DNA of 64,000 nucleotides from Diphasiastrum complanatum (taxonomy: Eukaryota; Streptophyta; Lycopodiopsida; Lycopodiales; Lycopodiaceae): positions 48,496,996 through 48,560,995 of the forward strand of contig CM055108.1 of NCBI GenBank assembly GCA_029204225.1. The letters are read 5' to 3'. The notes under the pieces are model-generated. The model was not told where the DNA came from and made no database searches. It saw only the letters and a list, made by a program, of their open reading frames with translations. Below, piece by piece: positions 54,093-64,000 of this stretch; the stretch's first letter is position 1; every line of letters begins with the position of its first letter. Made by a program: the position numbers and the translations under genes.

Positions 54093-55790
54093 CAAAAGTT
54101 TGGAGACATTATTTTTATGGCTCCCAGTTTACCATAGTTACTGACCATCAAGCGTTAAAGTATATTAATGATGCTGTCGACCTTAGGGGTCGTAAGGCCA
54201 GATGGTCAGAAATGCTCCAGGAATTTCATTATGATATTGAGTACGAGAAGGGTACTTCTAATAGTGTTGCGGATGCCTTAAGTCAGATTGGAGTGATTAA
54301 TCAGTTTAGCTTTGCTGAGATCCAATCTCAGTTATATGTCTTAAGAGATTTGTGTAAGACCGATAGGTACTTCGGTCGTATTTGGCTAGACGTCCTGGCA
54401 AGTTCTTCTAGATCTAGTGATGAGCTTGGAATGTAGGATTCCAAGATTTCTCCTCAGGACAAGATATTAAGAGACTATTCCATTAGGAATGGACTGCTTT
54501 TCCGGACTGGAAAAGTTTGTGTGCCAGAAAATGATGATATAAGGGCCCAAATCCTGCATGAATGTCATGATAGCCTGTGTGCAGGGCACCCTGTAACACT
54601 TGACTTAATAAAAAGGAACTTTTATTGGCCAAACTTAAAAATTCAAGTGGAGGCCGCAAATGTGGACAATGTCAGGTTAATAAAGCTGAAAGACTTAATG
54701 CAGTTGGTTTACTAATGCCCTTGGAAATTCCCAAAAGAAAGTGGGAAAGTATTTCCATGGACTTTGTGGTTGGGCTACCTCGGACGGGGAAGCAAAATGA
54801 TGCTATTTGGGTTATAGTTGACAGATTAACCAAAATGGCGCAATTCATTACAACCAAGCAAACTGTTAAAGCTTCTGAACTTGCTCAGCTTTTCGTTGAA
54901 AAGCTGTTCAGTTTGTTTGGTTTGCCGAATGACATTGTTAGTGATCGAGATCCTAAGTTCACTGGCAAATTCTGGCAAGCGGTCTTTGAGAAATTAGAGA
55001 CTACATTAAGTCTAGGGTCTTCAGATGATCCTGAATCGGATGGTCAGACAGAGAGGACGAACCAGTCTATGGAAGACATGCTTCGTGCATATGTTTCCAG
55101 AAGACAATTGGATTGGGAAAGGTACCTTCCAATGATTGAAGTTGCGTATAATAGCGCAAAGCATTCAGCGACGGGTTTTAGTCCATTTTCTCTGATGTAT
55201 GGTTTCCAGCCTAGGGCCCCCATTTCTGTTGGCCTCAAAAGCCTCAAGGTTAAAGCAGCAGTAGATTTCCTGCATGATATGCAAGAAATGTTGCTCGTTG
55301 CCCGCGATAACGTAAAAATGGCTCAGGATAGAGCCCAATTTTACGCTAATCAAAAACGACAACCTAGGGTCTATGAGAGGGACCTTGGGTATATCTTAGA
55401 ATCCCAAAAGACTAAGGTATTAAAGACTGCAAAAAGTCCTAAGTTATCACCTCGTTATGCTAGGCCTTTTTGTATTGTAAGGAAACTCCATCGGAATGCC
55501 TATCAACTAGAACTTCCTCAAGGGTTCATCCAGTTTTTCACATTAGTCGTTTAAAGTAACGACTTGGTGGAAAGGATGACTTGATTCTTCAGGAGGACCT
55601 AGTTCAACTTGAGGACCTAAAATCCTTTGTGCCTACGGAACCACAGACAATTGTTGATATACGTCAACGTGGGCTCAAAAACTGGCAGGCAACTGAGTAC
55701 TTGGTTGGAAAGGAAGCTTCGATAACGATGATACTTGGGAAAAGGAATGTGACCTTAGACTGAGGTTCCCAGATTTTCTTCCTTAGATGA
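54093..55790 (+). pseudogene. Family-F RNase H end, integrase and chromodomain fragment
   Basis: Starts in RNase H (VWRHYFYGSQFTIVTDHQAL, VADALSQIG). The integrase HHCC region is broken by a stop after ELGM and a deletion near 54640. The core is present (SISMDFVVGLPRTGKQND, VDRLTKMAQFITT, SDRDPKFTGKFW, SDGQTERTNQSMEDML) and open to 55554. The C terminus is frame-broken (GFIQFFTLVV for the HPVFHISRL region). The same segment of element F carries a solo LTR at SMEDML; here the site is empty, confirming that insertion. Confidence 0.88.
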
Positions 55791-55799
55791 GGAATCTTT

Positions 55800-56200
55800 T
55801 AAGGAGGAGGGAATGTTAGGGACGCAACTCCCTTGGGTCCCAACTGTAAACTTGAGACTGGACGATGATTGGGCCTGTTGACTTGACCGGTGACTCGTGA
55901 ACCTGCATGGTTGCCACATGTCATGATCTAGGACGTGCGCATGGCTTGGATCTCCCACCTTGGAGGTATACAAGGGGTGGAGGACTCATTTGCCATCCAT
56001 TCTATCTACCTAGGAGGAGGTGGATGGAGAGCGGTGTGCATGGCCAGGATGAGTGCTAGCTTGAGGCGGGAGATGGCTGAGAGATGGCTGAGAGCCTAGG
56101 CAGTGGTATGGGATATTGTCTAGGATGGAGGTCGGATCTTGCTTGTTACGGTCACAGGCCAAGGCATGGAGGGTGGACCCAGATTAGGTCCTATGGTGGG
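55800..56200 (+). repeat. Polypurine tract and 3' LTR of the second F fragment
   Basis: AAGGAGGAGGGAA then TGTTAGGGACGCAACTCCC from 55813. Homologous to 45857-46081 for about 225 bp and continuing beyond. The right edge is approximate, where LINE sequence starts. Confidence 0.7.
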
Positions 56201-56219
56201 GTGGAACGTGAATCGTTCG

Positions 56220-57721
56220 GTCTCTTGTGGTTAACCGGCACCTAGAGGTATACGGCAAGAGAGAGTCTAAGACGGCCTGTCTCATGCTAAAAGTAGGACT
56301 CGATGTCGCTGCCTGAATGCTTGAGAAGTGTTGAAGACCATAATCTTGGTCTTCCCAATGTTCACCCCTAGGCCCCGTCTGGTGCAAAACTCCTGTAAAC
56401 ATTCTAACTGTCGCATCAATATACAAGCCAAAGAGGACTGGTGAGAGGGAACAACCCTGCTTCACCCCAATAGTGCTCCAAATGTGATCGGATATGCCAC
56501 TGCTATGCCGGAAACATCCCAGGACATAAAGTGGCATCATAGCAAGAATGATGTCGTTGGATTGCTGTGGAGGAGCCGAGGTCTCGGAGTCTCTGGATGA
56601 GCAATGAGCGAGGAACAAAATCAAAGGCTTTCCTAAAGTCCACAAAACAACAGTAAACCCTCTCTCTCCGGTGCTTAGCCTCCTCAATCAAGGCCCGTAG
56701 TGTGAAGATGTGATATGTAGTAGAGTAGTCGGCTCGAAAACCTGCCCGACCCATAGCATGTAGTTTCCTAGTCTCCGCCTCTGAGCTCACAACAGATTGA
56801 AGTATAGTACCATATAGTTTCGCCAGGACATGCCCAATCATGATGGTGTGGTAGTTACTTGGAATCATGGGGTCACCATTCTTACGGATGGGGTGGATAT
56901 GTTTGTGCACCAGGATGATGGGAAACCGGAAACAACTGCGGAATTAAGAAGGGTGGCTGTGGTGGGAGCGAGTAAGTAAGAGGCTTGGGAAAGGAGTTCA
57001 GACTCAAGGTCTTCAATATCTATGGCCTTGTGGGACTTCATCTTCTTAATGGCTGCAAGTACCATGTCAGATGTGAAGAAGGAGAACCAAGATGGTCATG
57101 GAGATATAGTGATAGGTGAGTCGGTAGGGATGGTATACAAGCTAGTAGCATAATCAATCCAAAGGCGGAGGTCCTCCAGGAGAGGTGGTGGAGAGCGAGG
57201 AATGAACTCACGCCTAAAAGCGCTCGAGGAAGAACTGAAAAGAAGGTTAACAAGACGTTTCCCTTCAAAATCATCATAGGAACGCTTCTTATGGCGGAGA
57301 ACATGATGGTAGGAGCGTCGGGAAGATCGAAGTAGATGTGGAGCATGGATACGTGAGTAGGTTACTGACTGATGGAAAGAACGACATTCGGTACCGTACC
57401 ATGGAGGGTGCAACGGTTGAGGTGTGCGTCGAGTCTTTTTGGGATGGGGTTTTGTGGGGAGGGTTAGTGATGCGGCCGTGCAGAGAGGTGGTAAGAAAAA
57501 CGGCCTGGGTGTCGACTGGATTGTCATGAGGAAAGGACTGTAAAAGTGAAGCCAAGGACTACCGGTATAGTGGCATGTAAATGGGATCAAATGTGTACTT
57601 GGGTGCTTGGGTAAGCATGGGTAGTGTAGATGGATGAGTGGGTGGAAGGTGTCCGATATCAAAGGAGAGAAATGAGTGATCAAAAAGGGTGGTGGGGGAA
57701 ACGTGGAAGTCAGAGACTATG
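56220..57721 (-). pseudogene. LINE ORF2: endonuclease end and RT
   Basis: Minus strand: linker WYGTECRSFHQSVTYSRIH, RT entry (LLEDLRLWIDYATSLYTIP), MVLAAIKKMKSHKAIDIEDL, NYHTIMIGHVLAKLYGTIL, AMGRAGFRADYSTTYHIF, CCFVDFRKAFDFVPR. Then, after frameshifts, GVKQGCSLSPVLFGLYIDA with YIDA in place of YIDD. At least four frames are needed. Upstream endonuclease sequence SDHSFL-like near 57690 is cut by element E. No CT tail recognised. Confidence 0.85.
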
Positions 57722-58079
57722 TGTAATAGATCCTAACACCACAGTAGGGCAAACAATAACTCCTCCACCCAACCTTGCCTACTCCCTGATATAGAGTAAG
57801 CCCCTCCTAGCCCAGTGTGAGGACTGGTAGCATGCTACTGCCAAGTGTCGGCCACGTGGCACTGACGTGGCCCACTGCACGTCGGGACCCAACTGGGGGC
57901 CCTATCCTGCTGACAGGGTCCCTAGGCTGTGTTAGGCCCGCCATGGCTATGGACCGTGCTGGGGCACACTACTCACACTGTCTTGCCCTGTTGGTCATGT
58001 ACGCTGGACACGACCCTGACTGTGGTATCTGACCTATCTGTGTTCTCTAGGGTTCGGCACTGGTTACGAGCTCGTAACA
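57722..58079 (-). repeat. 3' LTR of element E
   Basis: 358 bp, same termini, palindrome and G-box inverted repeat as B and D. The tract CTCCCTCCCCCTTAA (58080-58094) lies just inside. Confidence 0.93.
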
Positions 58080-58090
58080 CTCCCTCCCCC

Positions 58091-59170
58091 TTAAGAACCG
58101 TCTTGGTCCTCCAAGACAAAGTCTGGAAAAATCTTGCGAAGGACGTTGCCTCTTTCCCAAGTGGCATTCTCAACAGGCTGATCATTCCACTTAACCAGAT
58201 ATTCTCGGTATAGAGTATGACGAGTCTGCGTCTCTCTACTATCAAGAATCTCCTCTGGTTCATGTGGAGGTTGTTGAGGATCCAATGGGAGAACTAGAAC
58301 ACTGTCCCCTACCAGATTGTCTGATCTGGTTAAGGCTTTTCGTAACTGACTTACATGAAAGACTGGAAAAACCTTAATGCTATGTGGGAGTTCTAGTTCA
58401 CAGGTGACCTCGCCTAGTCTCCTACTGATGGTAAAGGGACCACAATACCTTGGAGACAACTTAGCACACACTCCTGATTTGAGGGTTTTAGAGTCAACTG
58501 GGACTCTCAAGTAGACTTTCTCACCAGTGGAGAACTGCACATCCCGTCTGTGTGGATCTGCATAATGCCTGGCTCGATCCTGGGATTGTCCAATGCTACG
58601 CTTAGCATGTTCTATCATCTGGTTTAGATCTTCTAAAAAGTTTCTGGCTGCTTCAACTTTTTCTTGTTTAAACCCTACAGCTGTGGGTGAGCATGGCTGA
58701 AAACCGTACATCAGCATAAATGGCTGTATCCCGTAGCTGAATGTTTGGTACTGTTGTAAGCAAACTCTAATATCGAGAGATACTCCTCCCAATTAGTCTG
58801 CTTCTTGCTGACGTATGCACGAAGCATATCCTCCAGCACTTGATTTACCCTTTCTATTTGACCGTCCGTCTGTGGATGGTCGGTGGTACTCATATTAAGT
58901 TTAGTATGGAGATGATGGAATACTGCCCTCCAAAAATTTCCAGTAAACTTACTGTCCCGGTCGCTGACTATGCCGGAAGGTAGACCGTACAATTTAAATA
59001 GCCCGTCTACAAACAACCTCGCTAACTCTGGAGCTCTAACGGTTGTTTTGGTCGGAATAAAATGAGCCATTTTGGTTAGACGGTCAACTGTGACCCATAT
59101 AGCGTCATTACCCCTTTGAGTTTTAGGCATGCCTACTATAAAATCCATGGAGATACTCTCCCATTTACCA
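58091..59170 (-). pseudogene. Element E integrase core and chromodomain
   Basis: Two overlapping minus-strand frames. 58711-59148 holds DFIVGMPKTQRGND, VDRLTKMAHF, SDRDSKFTGNFW and HPQTDGQIERVNQVLED. A one-base deletion near 58718 shifts to 58091-58792 with QSQDRARHYADPHRRDV, GPFTISRRLGE, VFPVFHVSQLRKAL and a complete chromodomain. The core loop is DGQ, unlike DDQ in B and D. A one-base insertion near 59190 separates it from the zinc finger. Confidence 0.88.
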
Positions 59171-61258
59171 GCTGGTATTTCTAAAGGGATGCAACAACCC
59201 TCCTGCCTTTAAACGCTCTGCTTTATTTACTTGACATTTCTGGCAACTGGTTACATACTGGTGGACGTCCTTTTTCATACTGGGCCAGAAAAATTGCCTA
59301 CGAAGAAGCTCATAGGTCTTCTGTATGCCTGGGTGTCCCGCGCTAGGATTGTCATGACATTCATATAGGACCTGCTGCCTATAATCCTCTGAATTGGGGA
59401 CACATACTCTATCTCTATAGAGCAAGTACTCATCCTGAATGGAATACCGTTTCCATTTGAATCCTTGAGTCAACTGACCCTCAACCACTGGGGTTTGCTT
59501 GGGTGATACAGGCTCAGAATCCTCAACGTCATCTGATGACGTATACTCGGACTCATCATCATCCTCAACGGAAGCTGCCGTATTCTTGGATGAACTGGCA
59601 CCAGCCCCGGGAACTGGTTCTGGAGTCTGTAACTGTCTGTTCTGGACTGAGTTCCAGATAATAGAGAAGAATGCATCATGCTGGCATTTCCCTCTCAAGG
59701 ACTCGAGTAACTCATTACGAATCTGAGTAAAACTCAGCTCGTTTATCATAGGCATTCTGCTAAGGGCATCTGCTACTGTATTGAATTTTCCACGCCTATA
59801 TCTGATAGACATGTCAAACTCTTGCATCAACTCTGCCCAACGAGCTTTCCGACCTCTAAGCTCAGGTTGATTGCAAAGGTATCTGAGACTCTCATGGTCT
59901 GTCAGGACCTCAAAGTTGGCACCATACAAATAATGCCTCCAAGTCTTAAGGGCATGGACTATAGAAAAGAGTTCCTTTTCATAGGCACTATACCTAGTCT
60001 GTGCTGGCTCGAGTTTTTTACTCTCGAACGCAACTGGTCGTCCACCCTGAGTTAGCACAGCACCTACTGCAAAGTCGTTAGCATCTGTTTCGACCACAAA
60101 TGGCTGATTGGGGTCGACGACCTTTAAAACTGGTGCTGTAGCTAAGGCTGTTTTGAGAGCATCAAAGCTCTCCTGTTGTGCGGACTCCCAAATGAACTCC
60201 TTTCCCTTCCCCTTAAGGAGATTTGTCATAGGGATTGCTATCTGAGCATATTCCTTGACAAATCGTCTGTAATATCCCGCCAGACCAAGAAAGATTTGAA
60301 GTTCCAAAATATTTTGAGGTCTCAGCCAACTGAGTATGGCTTTAACCTTATTTGGGTCCATCTTAATCCCATCTGAAGAGATAATGTGACCCAAATATGC
60401 TACTTCTTCAACGAAGAATTCACACTTGGATTGTTTAGCATAAAACTTATGCTTTCTGAGCAGTCGAAACACCTTTCTGAGGTGTTTTAGATGCTCCTTC
60501 CTCGTTTTGCTGTAGACGAGGATGTCATCTAAAAATACGACTACAAACTTATCCAAGTATGGTCTGAGGACACTGTTCATCAAGGTCATAAAGGTAGCTG
60601 GAGCATTTGTGAGCCCAAATGGCATCACCTTAAACTCATAATGACCGTGACGAGTCCTAAAAGCTGTTTTCGAGACATCTTCCGATTTTATACGGACTTG
60701 AAGATATCTCGATCTGAGGTCTATTTTGCTGAAAAACTTAGCCCCGTCGAGTTCATCAAACAACTCGTCTGCCCGAGGCATAGGGTATTTATCCTTGATT
60801 GTGACTTTATTGAGGGCTCTGTAATCTACGCAAAGACGCAAAGACCCCTCTTTCTTTTTCACCAATAGGACTGGTGAGGCCCATGGTGAACTACTGGTCT
60901 GAATTTGGCCTTTCCCAAGATAGTCTGTTAACTGCCTAGTTATTTCTTCATCCTCTGTTCGGCTGACCCGATACGGAGGTTTAGAAACAGGTGCTGTACC
61001 TGGTACTAGGTTTATTACATGATCTACCTCTCTGCTAGGTGGTAAACCATGTGGCAAATCTTCAGGAAAAACATCTTTAAATTTAGACAATAAAGTTTCT
61101 AATTTACTGATTTTCTGCTGAATAGAACTGGAAATAGAAACTTCAGGAATAAACTGAAAGTCACATAAGAATACCTGATGGTCTTCGTCTCCGATTAGCT
61201 GACAGAGTTCTGAACTGCAGACCATAGGGCTGTTGGGAACATCATGCTCCCCATGCAA
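59165..61258 (-). pseudogene. Element E RT, RNase H and integrase zinc finger
   Basis: A single 697-codon minus-strand frame. RT ([64 protein letters not shown]), then connection, RNase H ([22 protein letters not shown]). An acidic serine-rich linker ([15 protein letters not shown]) is intact here and frame-shifted in B and D. Then the HHCC finger ([27 protein letters not shown]). Confidence 0.9.
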
Positions 61259-61261
61259 CTG

Positions 61262-62227
61262 GATCTCTCGGCCTTTATGCTAAAAGCTGAGGGTGTTCTC
61301 CTGATAGTTTCTGTGGAGGGAAGGTCCTAAACTGTAGAGCCAATCTCTCCCGAGAACAATGTCTGTTCGATCCAGGTGCATTATCTGAAAGTTTATTTCA
61401 TCTTGGTACCCCTGTATACCAAGATTTAACTTACTTACCATAGTTTCCCATATTTTTTTATCTTCACCCTTAGCTAATGAAACTATGTACCTATGCTGAC
61501 TAGGTACTTCTGGTAGTTTAAGCTTTTTAACCAGGGTGTGGTTGATGAAATTATGGGTTGCCCCATCATCAACCATGACTCTTACTGACTGGTTACCAAC
61601 TTTCCCATGCATACGTACTAGGTCATGCGGCCCAAAGCTGAAGGGTCTCGCTAGCATTGCAGAGGTCAGCTGGCAACAGTGTTCATGATCTTCATGATAC
61701 ACTTTGATCTCGGAAGCTGCCGAGTCACTGGGGAAACATACAGTCTGAACAAGATGAACTTGTTTTTTATCTTTCTTATCTTTTTTAGTGAAAGGCCCCT
61801 TGGGACACTGTCTGATTGTGTGTCCCTTGCCCATACACACAAAGCACAAACGTTCTTGTTTGGCTTTCTCAAAATCATCTGGTTTTAAGGGCTGTATGAG
61901 TGAAGGGCGTTTATGAGGAGCTTCACTTTTAAATTTGTCTTCTTTCTTTCTTTTTAAAAATTTCTTTTTAAATTGAAAGTCTTTCTGAGACGGCTGCTCA
62001 GAAAGTGGCTGTTGTCTCGCCTTCTTTCTACCCACTGAATCATCATAGATTTGAGCATATCTGAGAGCTTGCTCAAGGGTAGTAGGCGAGTTTCTCTGGA
62101 TCTCTACTTTATATTCATCTTTGAGGCCACGGACAAATCCCTTGATTTTCTGATAGTCATCCATATTTTTAATCTTTAAAATTGCTTCTCGATACTGCGA
62201 GATATATTGGATGAGGGATTTATCCAT
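61262..62227 (-). pseudogene. Element E Gag C-terminal part and protease
   Basis: The minus strand reads [37 protein letters not shown], a lysine-rich tract, zinc knuckle CFVCMGKGHTIRQC (about 61825), and protease VMVDDGATHNFIN (about 61570) with DDG where DSG or DTG is usual. It ends with LGRDWLYSLG, and a CAG-to-TAG stop (61278-61280) precedes HKGREIQ. Confidence 0.88.
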
Positions 62228-62866
62228 TACTGTTCTTTCCCAGGCTTCCCAGGCTCTATCCGGTTCATTTTCTGGTGAAATTCTCTTAGGAAAGCTTCTT
62301 CAAAAGCTTTCCATGACCGGGGAGTCTGCCCAGTCTCCTGGAGATTTAACCACCACTTATAGGCCATAGGCCCTAAAGAAAGACTGGCCTCAATTGCTTG
62401 CAAATGGTCAGGGGTCTGTTTAAGAGCATGAATGTTCTTCCATTTGCTGTAGAATATCTGCATTTCTATCCTTCTCTTCCCCATTAAAAGTAGGAGGCTT
62501 TAAATCTTTAAAAACACTGGGGTGAGACCGTAAAGTCTCACCCGAAACTGATGGAAGTGGAGAAGGGGATAACTGAGAAGCGGAGGGAAGGCTTCCTTTT
62601 GCGGAACTCAAAATCAAGCTTTTGAGTTCAGCGAACGAGTCGTCCACACTGGACTTGAAATTGGCTAATGCCAACTTCAGTTCATCCACTTCTGTTACCA
62701 ATTGGAGAAACTGCTCCTTGTGAACCAGTTCATCGAGTTCTTCGGCGAACTGTTCCTGTTCTTCCACTTCCATGGGTTCCTTCCCTTTACTGTAAGCCAA
62801 GGCTTCTGTTTCAAGTTCGTCGAAGCCTCTCTCCTGGGGTTGATCAGGTCCCTGAGGAGTGGTCAT
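62227..62866 (-). pseudogene. Element E Gag N-terminal part
   Basis: The minus-strand ATG at 62866 starts the same acidic N terminus as B and D. An 11-bp deletion near 62455 after NADILQ shifts the frame, and a one-base deletion near 62275 restores it, so about 60 residues are read wrongly. Confidence 0.87.
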
Positions 62867-63089
62867 CTTCGGTTTTGAAAGAGAGCTACCTTAACTTCTG
62901 AAGGAAAAAAGTCTAAAAGACTAATTTACAACTGTACAAGGGAAAGGAAAGATGACTTAGCTGTTTCTGAGGACTGTACTTCCAAAGAAAGAATGAAGAG
63001 GAACCCTTTCAGCTCTTTTCCCCAAGATTTCAGACTTGCTGTCCCGAAAAATGCCAGTTTGAAGCTTCAAAACGGTGCCAAATTTCCCG

Positions 63090-63670
63090 GTTCTTTGAGG
63101 ATAGTAGCTCGCTGGTCTGATTGCAACCCAACTGGCTCGTTTACTTCTGATTTGAGACCCAAAAAGTATTTCAATTTCTGATTTTGGTGTCTCCCTACCC
63201 TCGCTGGCTGAACAGCCACCTGTCTGGCCCAATTTTCTAAAATTCAAGGCCCAAAACTTGCTTGAAACTGTGATCTGACTTCAAGTAGTAGGTCGCTGGT
63301 CTGTGGCAATCTAGTTTGATGTTCAAACCACTGAAAAATCCTCAAAAACAGTGATGAAAAACTAATTTTTCATCTCCCTGTCCAGCGCTGGCCCTGCTAA
63401 GAAAAAGTGTTTGAAAACCCTTCAAATCTCCTTAGATTTCTCTGAAATTCCAGAGGTAGATTTCTGATCCCTCAGCGATGGATCAGCACCACCCTTTCTC
63501 CTCAAAAATCCGCTCTGATTCTCTGAATCTGATGGCAAAAATCAGAGATGAAGACTAAATTTACAGCGCTGGACCTGCTCTAGAAATTTTAACTAATTTC
63601 TCTCTGACCAGCAAGTAAATCCACCAAGATTTCCTCAGTAGGAGACTGTTCGTACAGCGAGTCTCCTCCT
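63090..63670 (-). repeat. 91-bp leader tandem repeats of E
   Basis: Cores (CTCGCT, GTCGCT, AGCGCT, AGCGAT, AGCGA on the + strand) at 63109, 63200, 63291, 63384, 63474, 63565 and 63656: seven units spaced 90-93 bp between gag and the primer site. Confidence 0.88.
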
Positions 63671-63756
63671 CTATTTCTTTCTGAGAACTTGAAGAAGTTC
63701 TGAGCAATCTAGCTACTTTCTCCACTGCTGAAAACTGAGTTCCCTAGGATGGAGAT

Positions 63757-63769
63757 GGCTCTGATACCA
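63757..63769 (-). other. Primer-binding site of E
   Basis: GGCTCTGATACCA on the + strand, one base from the LTR. Confidence 0.9.
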
Positions 63770-63770
63770 G

Positions 63771-64000
63771 TGTAATAGATCCTAACACCACAGTAGGGCA
63801 AACACTAACTCCTCCACCCAACCTTGCCTACTCCCTGATATAGAGTAAGCCCCTCCTAGCCCAGTGTGAGGACTGGTAGCATGCTACTGCCAAGTGTCGG
63901 CCACGTGGCACTGACGTGGCCCACTGCACGTCGGGACCCAACTGGGGGCCCTATCCTGCTGACAGGGTCCCTAGGCTGTGTTAGGCCCGCCATGGCTATG
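63771..64000 (-). repeat. 5' LTR of element E, partial
   Basis: First 230 bp on the internal side, starting TGTAATAGATCC and continuing past the window end. Confidence 0.92.

Larger units (their letters stand above)
57722..64000 (-). mobile_element. Gypsy family-1 element E, nearly full length, runs off the window
   Basis: 3' LTR 57722-58079, polypurine tract, integrase, RNase H, RT, protease, Gag, leader, primer site 63757-63769, and 230 bp of 5' LTR before the window ends. It is the only family-1 copy here retaining all domains. Lesions: a stop near 61270, frameshifts near 62225-62450, 59165-59190 and 58710-58790. Confidence 0.92.

Noticed and set aside
1-64000. CRISPR array, bacterial operon or phage island
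   Set aside because: No such repeats; spliced gene and plant retroelements show eukaryotic nuclear DNA.
1-64000. Integrated plant pararetrovirus
   Set aside because: All RT regions sit with integrase, LTRs or LINE features; no movement protein or pararetroviral order seen.

Overview
The window is nuclear DNA of a seed plant, most likely a flowering plant with a large, repeat-rich genome. I cannot place the genus. It shows split exons of one conserved plant gene, LTR retrotransposons of both plant superfamilies primed by initiator tRNA-Met, LINEs, a tRNA-derived SINE and many CT/GA microsatellites. No bacterial, organellar or viral genes were recognised.

The only host gene I recognise is VPS24 (ESCRT-III subunit, CHMP3 family), on the + strand. 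Exon 1 is at 5527-5638 and exon 2 at 15954-16030. They join in phase across a 10.3-kb intron full of transposon fragments. No later exon was found, so intron 2 may run from 16031 to beyond the window. Upstream (1-5526) lie a decayed Copia 5' end, a degenerate minisatellite, a Copia integrase scrap and a GC-rich proximal region.

Regions in order: 334-4215 Copia remnants and repeats; 4430-5526 VPS24 upstream region; 5639-15953 intron 1 (SINE, Copia LTRs, a multiply deleted Gypsy copy, a Copia gag-PR-IN fragment, a Gypsy LTR plus leader, a LINE 5' end); 16031-19839 Copia 5' fragment and LINEs joined through CT tracts; 19840-30295 Gypsy A (minus) with Gypsy B (plus) inserted in it, all inside a LINE; 30685-33626 a Copia copy with an inverted LTR; 33744-39325 Gypsy D with perfect target duplication; 39388-40350 another LINE 3' end; 40861-46081 a second chromovirus-like family (F) split by a solo Copia LTR; 46082-48625 Copia pieces; 48626-54092 Gypsy J (minus) with an inverted gag block; 54093-56200 a second F-family fragment; 56220-57721 LINE; 57722-64000 Gypsy E (minus), running off the end.

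Three Gypsy families are present. Family 1 (B, D, E and fragment K) has about 357-bp TG...CA LTRs opening with a 16-bp palindrome. Family A/J has LTRs with AG...CT ends. Family F has LTRs beginning TGTTA(A/G)GGAC. Families 1 and A/J both carry regular tandem repeats in the untranslated leader between primer site and gag: about 91 bp in family 1, about 68-84 bp in A/J. The LINEs share a conserved 3' hairpin and CT-rich tails. Every transposon copy judged here carries at least one lesion, yet B, D and A have intact target duplications, so they were probably mobilised by proteins supplied in trans.
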